Shown piece by piece: positions 60,938-64,000 of a stretch of DNA of 64,000 nucleotides. The first letter of the stretch is position 1; every line of letters begins with the position of its first letter. This DNA is from DATARH01 sp035534855. GTDB lineage: Bacteria; Pseudomonadota; Alphaproteobacteria; ATCC43930; CGMCC-115725. The notes under the pieces are model-generated. The model saw nothing but the letters and a program-made list of their open reading frames with translations, was not told the origin of the DNA and did not search any database. Position numbers and translations under genes: made by a program. Location: NCBI GenBank assembly GCA_035534855.1, contig DATLRD010000010.1, positions 1-64,000 of the forward strand, in the 5' to 3' direction.

Positions 60938-61705
60938 TCACGGCGCGGTCGCGACGATGAACAGCCGGCGGAACGGGAAAAGCGTCTTGCCGTCGGGTCG
61001 GCGCGGATAGGCGCGGTCGACCAGCGCGGTATATGCCGCCTCGAATTCGCTGCGCTGCGGCTCGTCGATCGCTTCGAGCAACGGGTGCAGCCAGGTCGAT
61101 TTAGTGAATTCCTTGACCGGGTGCTCGCCGTCGAGCACCTGGAGATATTCGGTCTCCCAGATGTCGAGGCTCTTTGCTCGCCCGGCGAGCAGCCCGTAAT
61201 AGAAATCCGGCCCGGCGACCGGTGCCGGGCGCAACAGCGGTTCGAGCGTCGCGCGCCACGGCCCGTTGCGCGCCGCATCGCCCATCGAGGTGTGCGACGG
61301 CGCCGAGAAATTGCGCGGCATCTGCACCGCCAGCACGCCGCCCGGCGCGAGTGACGAAAACAGCGCGGTGATCAGCCGGTCGTGGCCTTCGAGCCAGTGC
61401 AACGCGGCGTTTGAATAGATCACGTCGGCCGGCCGGTCCGGTCGCCATGCCGCGAGATCGGCCTGCTGCCATTCGAGCCGCGGCAGTTCCGCCGCGGCGC
61501 GCGCCAGCATCTCGGCCGAGCCGTCGACGCCGACGATGCGCGCCTCAGGCCACCGCTCGGCGATCATCCGCGTCACGTTGCCGGCACCGGCGCCGAGATC
61601 GTAGACAAGGCGCGGCGCCGCGAGGTCGATGCGCTGCAGAAGGTCGATCGCCGGGCGGAGCCGCGGACCGACGAATTTCAGGTATTGTGCGGGATCCCAG
61701 GGCAT
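60938..61705 (-). CDS. tam: Trans-aconitate 2-methyltransferase-like protein
   Basis: 255 residues, class I SAM methyltransferase. N-terminus MPWDPAQYLKFVGPRLRPAI, motif I VYDLGAGAGNVTRMIAERWP, motif II IVGVDGSAEML, then YSNAALHWLEGHDRLI, VQMPRNFSAPSH and the C-terminal STWLHPLLEAID, all typical of Tam, which methylates trans-aconitate so that it cannot inhibit aconitase. Ends near a bidirectional-looking terminator. Confidence 0.9.
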   Translation of the reverse strand: MPWDPAQYLKFVGPRLRPAIDLLQRIDLAAPRLVYDLGAGAGNVTRMIAERWPEARIVGVDGSAEMLARAAAELPRLEWQQADLAAWRPDRPADVIYSNAALHWLEGHDRLITALFSSLAPGGVLAVQMPRNFSAPSHTSMGDAARNGPWRATLEPLLRPAPVAGPDFYYGLLAGRAKSLDIWETEYLQVLDGEHPVKEFTKSTWLHPLLEAIDEPQRSEFEAAYTALVDRAYPRRPDGKTLFPFRRLFIVATAP

Positions 61706-61717
61706 TCTTGGTCTCTC

Positions 61718-62749
61718 TCAGGCAGGGTCAAAGGCCGAGACGCCGGTCCGTTGCCGCCAGGCATGCGGCTTGATGCCGGCGCGGTCGAGGAGGTCGCCGA
61801 GGCGCCAGCCGGCCAGGCTGCGACGCGCCAGGCCCGCCCCGGTCCACAAATCGAGCGCGCTCCACGGCACGAACGGGCTGCGCCGGCCGTAAGCCCACAC
61901 CTCGACGCGCAGCGAGCGGCCGGCGCTCGGGCCGCGCGCGTGAAAGCCGAACGTGTCGGCGACGACCATTGTGTTGGCCGGCACCGCGAACACGCGGGGC
62001 GGCGGCAGGCCCAGCCCGGCGAGCTCGTCGGGCTCGATGCGAAACGAGCCCTGGCGGATTTCGGCATTGTCCGAACGGCACGCGTCGAGGCTCATCCGCC
62101 GCTCCCAGTCGAGCCGCGCCGGGGTCAGGCGGTGTGAGCCGGGGACATAGGTGAACGGGCCGGCATCCGGTGCGATGTCGGTCAGGAACAGCCAGGCCTT
62201 GACGGTCGGGTGAAACGTGTCGGCATGCAGCGCGGTCTGCGGGTCGGGCGGGCCGTCGGCGGCATGGCGCAGGATGCTCTGGATCCACACCACCGGCTCG
62301 GCGTCGCGGGCGCCGACATAGCGGATGAGGCCGCGCCACGCAGGCGAGTCCAGCACCGTTTCCAGCGCCGGCACCGCCGCGAGCACCTGCGGGGCGAGCG
62401 CGATCTTGCGCATGATCGTGTCGCCCTCGGCGATCTCGCGCAGCGGGCCGCGATAGGACTTGAGCTGCTCCGTCAGTGCAGCAAAGGCATCGGGCGGCAG
62501 GAAATCGCGCCGCACGACAAAGCCGTCGCGCTCGAAGGCGGCGCGGTCGTCCGGAAGCACCATCGGCGCGAGGTGACGCCGGCGCGCCTCGGCGACACGG
62601 TAGGCGAGGGCGACACGGCGCGCGTGCAGCCCGCGCTCATTGAGCCGGCGGCTGCCGATGACGCCATTGCGCTCGAACGATTTCGCCGCCGTAGCGAGCT
62701 GTGCCGCCCACAGCGGAACCATGGCTGCCCGGCCGATCTGCGTCAGCAT
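61718..62749 (-). CDS. Phytanoyl-CoA dioxygenase (PhyH) family protein
   Basis: 343 residues. Fe(II)/2-oxoglutarate oxygenase fold: first iron ligands H175-x-D177 in TALHADTFHPTVKAWLFL, distal H270 in FGFHARGPS followed by the arginine for 2-oxoglutarate (SLRVEVWAYGRRS). Phytanoyl-like TYVPGSHRLTPARLDWE is also present. Hydroxylates an unknown lipid or small molecule. Lies 12 bp upstream of the tam-like gene on the same strand and 85 bp from the capsule-export/SDR gene, so a surface-glycan or lipid modification role is possible. Confidence 0.85.
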   Translation of the reverse strand: MLTQIGRAAMVPLWAAQLATAAKSFERNGVIGSRRLNERGLHARRVALAYRVAEARRRHLAPMVLPDDRAAFERDGFVVRRDFLPPDAFAALTEQLKSYRGPLREIAEGDTIMRKIALAPQVLAAVPALETVLDSPAWRGLIRYVGARDAEPVVWIQSILRHAADGPPDPQTALHADTFHPTVKAWLFLTDIAPDAGPFTYVPGSHRLTPARLDWERRMSLDACRSDNAEIRQGSFRIEPDELAGLGLPPPRVFAVPANTMVVADTFGFHARGPSAGRSLRVEVWAYGRRSPFVPWSALDLWTGAGLARRSLAGWRLGDLLDRAGIKPHAWRQRTGVSAFDPA

Positions 62750-62834
62750 CGCCCGCGATCTCCCGGCGGCCGTCGCGACCGCCTGTCCCCCCTCACCATA
62801 CCATCAGAGCCGCCGCAGCGGGACTCGCTCTGGC

Positions 62835-64000
62835 TCAATCGCCCTGGCTGGTGTCGCCCGGCGCCGGGATCGGCCCATCCTCGGCCACGCTGTCCGCTGC
62901 GCTTTCGCGGATCGCCCGCGGCGGCCATTCTTGCAGCCAGCGCAGCGCCCGCAGCCCGACGAACAACGGGCCGGGAAAGGCGATGACCCGGGCGCCTCGC
63001 TCGATGCCGCGGCGGATGTATTCAGCCGCCCGGTCGGGGTTGATCGCGACGAGGCGCGCGTCGGCGCCGCCGGCGGCCAGCCGGCCGGCGAGCCGCCCGG
63101 CGCGGGCGATCGACACGGTTATCGGGTCGTCGCGGCGGCGCGGCAGCGATCCGGCATAAGCCAGCAGCCCGCCCTGGCTGGCGCTGTGGTCCGGTCGGCT
63201 CGACCATTCGGCCCGGCCGGCCAGCGCGCTGACCAGCGCGATGCCGCCGCGCTCGCGCCGTCGCATCCGGTCGGCCAGCCCGCCCGGTGCGGTCAGCGCG
63301 GCCAGCAGCGCGGCATCCCCGGTGCAGGCGACAACCTGGTCGATCGGAGTGTGCCGGTCGATCGCTTCGAGATGCTCGGCGACCGCTTCGTCGTCGTCGA
63401 GATCAAGCACGACCGTGTCGACCTGCGCGCCGCGCCGCAGGCAATCGCCGGCGGCGGCCGCCAATGCTCCGTGCGTGCCGGTGACGAGGCATAGCCGCAC
63501 CCCCGGCGCGGCGTAGTCGCGCGCCACGGCGAGCCCGATCCCACCGGCCGCGCCGATCACGACGATGGTGCGCGCCGCCGGCCGCACCGGGCGCTGCGCC
63601 AGTTCCTCATCCGACAGTGCCGGCAGCGGATAGAGGCCCTGTTCGAGCCGCTGCACGATCTCGGCGATGCCGTGTGCCTTGGCGTCGCGCTCGTGGAAGC
63701 CGCCGCGAAGCTGCGTCGTGCCGGCGAGCGCCCGCAGAAAAAGGCGCCTCAGCTCCGGATCGGGCGGCGCGGCCTCGTGCCAGAAGCGGTCGAGCCGCCC
63801 CTGATGGGTGAGGCCCGGCACGTCGAACACCGCATTGCCCAGCACCTTGACCGGAATGTCGTGATAGAGCGCGGTGATCCCGACCGTGCTGTTGATCGTT
63901 ACGATGCCGGCGGCATTGCGCAGCAATCCGGGCGGGATGCCGTCTTCGAGCACGGATATCTGCGCCTCGGCGCGGGTGCCCCGAGTAAGGCGACGCACCT
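62835..64000 (-). CDS. Capsular polysaccharide export (KpsS-like) protein fused to a short-chain dehydrogenase domain; 5' end outside window
   Basis: At least 387 residues visible. The first 140 are the C-terminal part of a KpsS/KpsC-type Kdo-transferase/export protein: SVLEDGIPPGLLRNAAGIVT, INSTVGITALYHDIPVKVLG, NAVFDVPGLTHQGRLDRFW, REFHERDAK-like GFHERDAKAHG. From about residue 140 a Rossmann domain follows: ARTIVVIGAAGGIGLAVARD, LDLDDDEAVAEHLEAID, GGIALVSALAGRAEWSSRPD (SDR serine region), ending with PAPGDTSQGD. The SDR Tyr-x3-Lys pair is replaced by SASQGGLLAYAGSL, so catalysis is uncertain. A GTG at 63998 cannot be taken as the true start. Confidence 0.8.
   Translation of the reverse strand, partial: VRRLTRGTRAEAQISVLEDGIPPGLLRNAAGIVTINSTVGITALYHDIPVKVLGNAVFDVPGLTHQGRLDRFWHEAAPPDPELRRLFLRALAGTTQLRGGFHERDAKAHGIAEIVQRLEQGLYPLPALSDEELAQRPVRPAARTIVVIGAAGGIGLAVARDYAAPGVRLCLVTGTHGALAAAAGDCLRRGAQVDTVVLDLDDDEAVAEHLEAIDRHTPIDQVVACTGDAALLAALTAPGGLADRMRRRERGGIALVSALAGRAEWSSRPDHSASQGGLLAYAGSLPRRRDDPITVSIARAGRLAGRLAAGGADARLVAINPDRAAEYIRRGIERGARVIAFPGPLFVGLRALRWLQEWPPRAIRESAADSVAEDGPIPAPGDTSQGD

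Overview
The window is GC-rich, densely packed chromosomal DNA from an alphaproteobacterium. Evidence for this: the prfB-mrcA-rne-M48 protease-dsbA neighbourhood, argD-argF-hslO, FixL/FixJ, Crp/Fnr proteins of FixK type, a caa3-type ctaG/PCuAC/SCO set, and consistently high third-position GC. I cannot place it below class with confidence; it looks most like Rhodospirillales or a non-symbiotic Hyphomicrobiales. No rRNA, tRNA, CRISPR array or intact insertion sequence was found.

Region 1 (1-11.6 kb) is housekeeping: 3' part of cysS, an LplT-like MFS carrier, prfB with a textbook programmed +1 frameshift, penicillin-binding protein 1A, RNase E, a BepA-like M48/TPR protease and a DsbA-type oxidoreductase.

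Region 2 (11.6-18.1 kb) is a complete N-type ATPase operon, atpDCQRBEFAG, on the minus strand. Each gene overlaps or abuts the next. It has the N-ATPase hallmarks: atpQ and atpR present, no separate delta gene, and a b subunit with a long C-terminal extension.

Region 3 (18.1-33.7 kb) is the most interesting part: a hypoxia-response island. It holds FixL (with two PAS domains that both carry the haem-ligand signature), FixJ, two paralogous [FixK-type Crp/Fnr + single-receiver protein] modules placed as inverted copies near the two ends, a second FtsH, an orphan Mla-type ABC ATPase, a short HPF/RaiA ribosome hibernation factor, a LOG-family nucleotidase, an HtpX-type protease and a tandem universal stress protein. 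Seven further TTGA-N6-TCAA-like sites (three of them exact TTGAT-N4-ATCAA or TTGAC-N4-GTCAA palindromes, one exact under the looser consensus) lie 30-85 bp upstream of these genes, and an exact site sits directly upstream of the N-ATPase operon. Interleaved are remnants of at least seven decayed genes: a beta-CASP nuclease, a BCAM0308-like protein, an RMD1/DUF155 protein, a Glu/Leu dehydrogenase, a cyclic-2,3-diphosphoglycerate-synthetase-like protein and two ABC transporters. Family content recalls the low-oxygen-activated (lxa) locus known from Burkholderia. One FixK box is followed at class II spacing by a -10-like hexamer and, about 45 nt further on, a perfect 10-bp hairpin, suggesting a hypoxia-induced small RNA.

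Region 4 (33.2-43 kb) is mixed accessory metabolism: MarR, DUF1499 protein, Gfo/Idh dehydrogenase, LVIVD-repeat protein, ketopantoate-reductase-like protein, amidohydrolase, LLM flavin oxidoreductase, a lipoprotein and Hsp33. Region 5 (43-54 kb): a lower-GC methyltransferase inserted between hslO and argF-argD, katG, a DHA2-type MFS carrier, recX, PaiB-like, LysE-like, glutathione peroxidase and a flavin monooxygenase. Region 6 (54-64 kb): a secreted Tyr/Gly/His-rich protein, purC, copper/cytochrome oxidase assembly genes, a folate-independent methionine synthase-like gene, LysR, a trans-aconitate methyltransferase-like gene, a phytanoyl-CoA dioxygenase-like gene and a capsule-export/SDR fusion running off the right edge.
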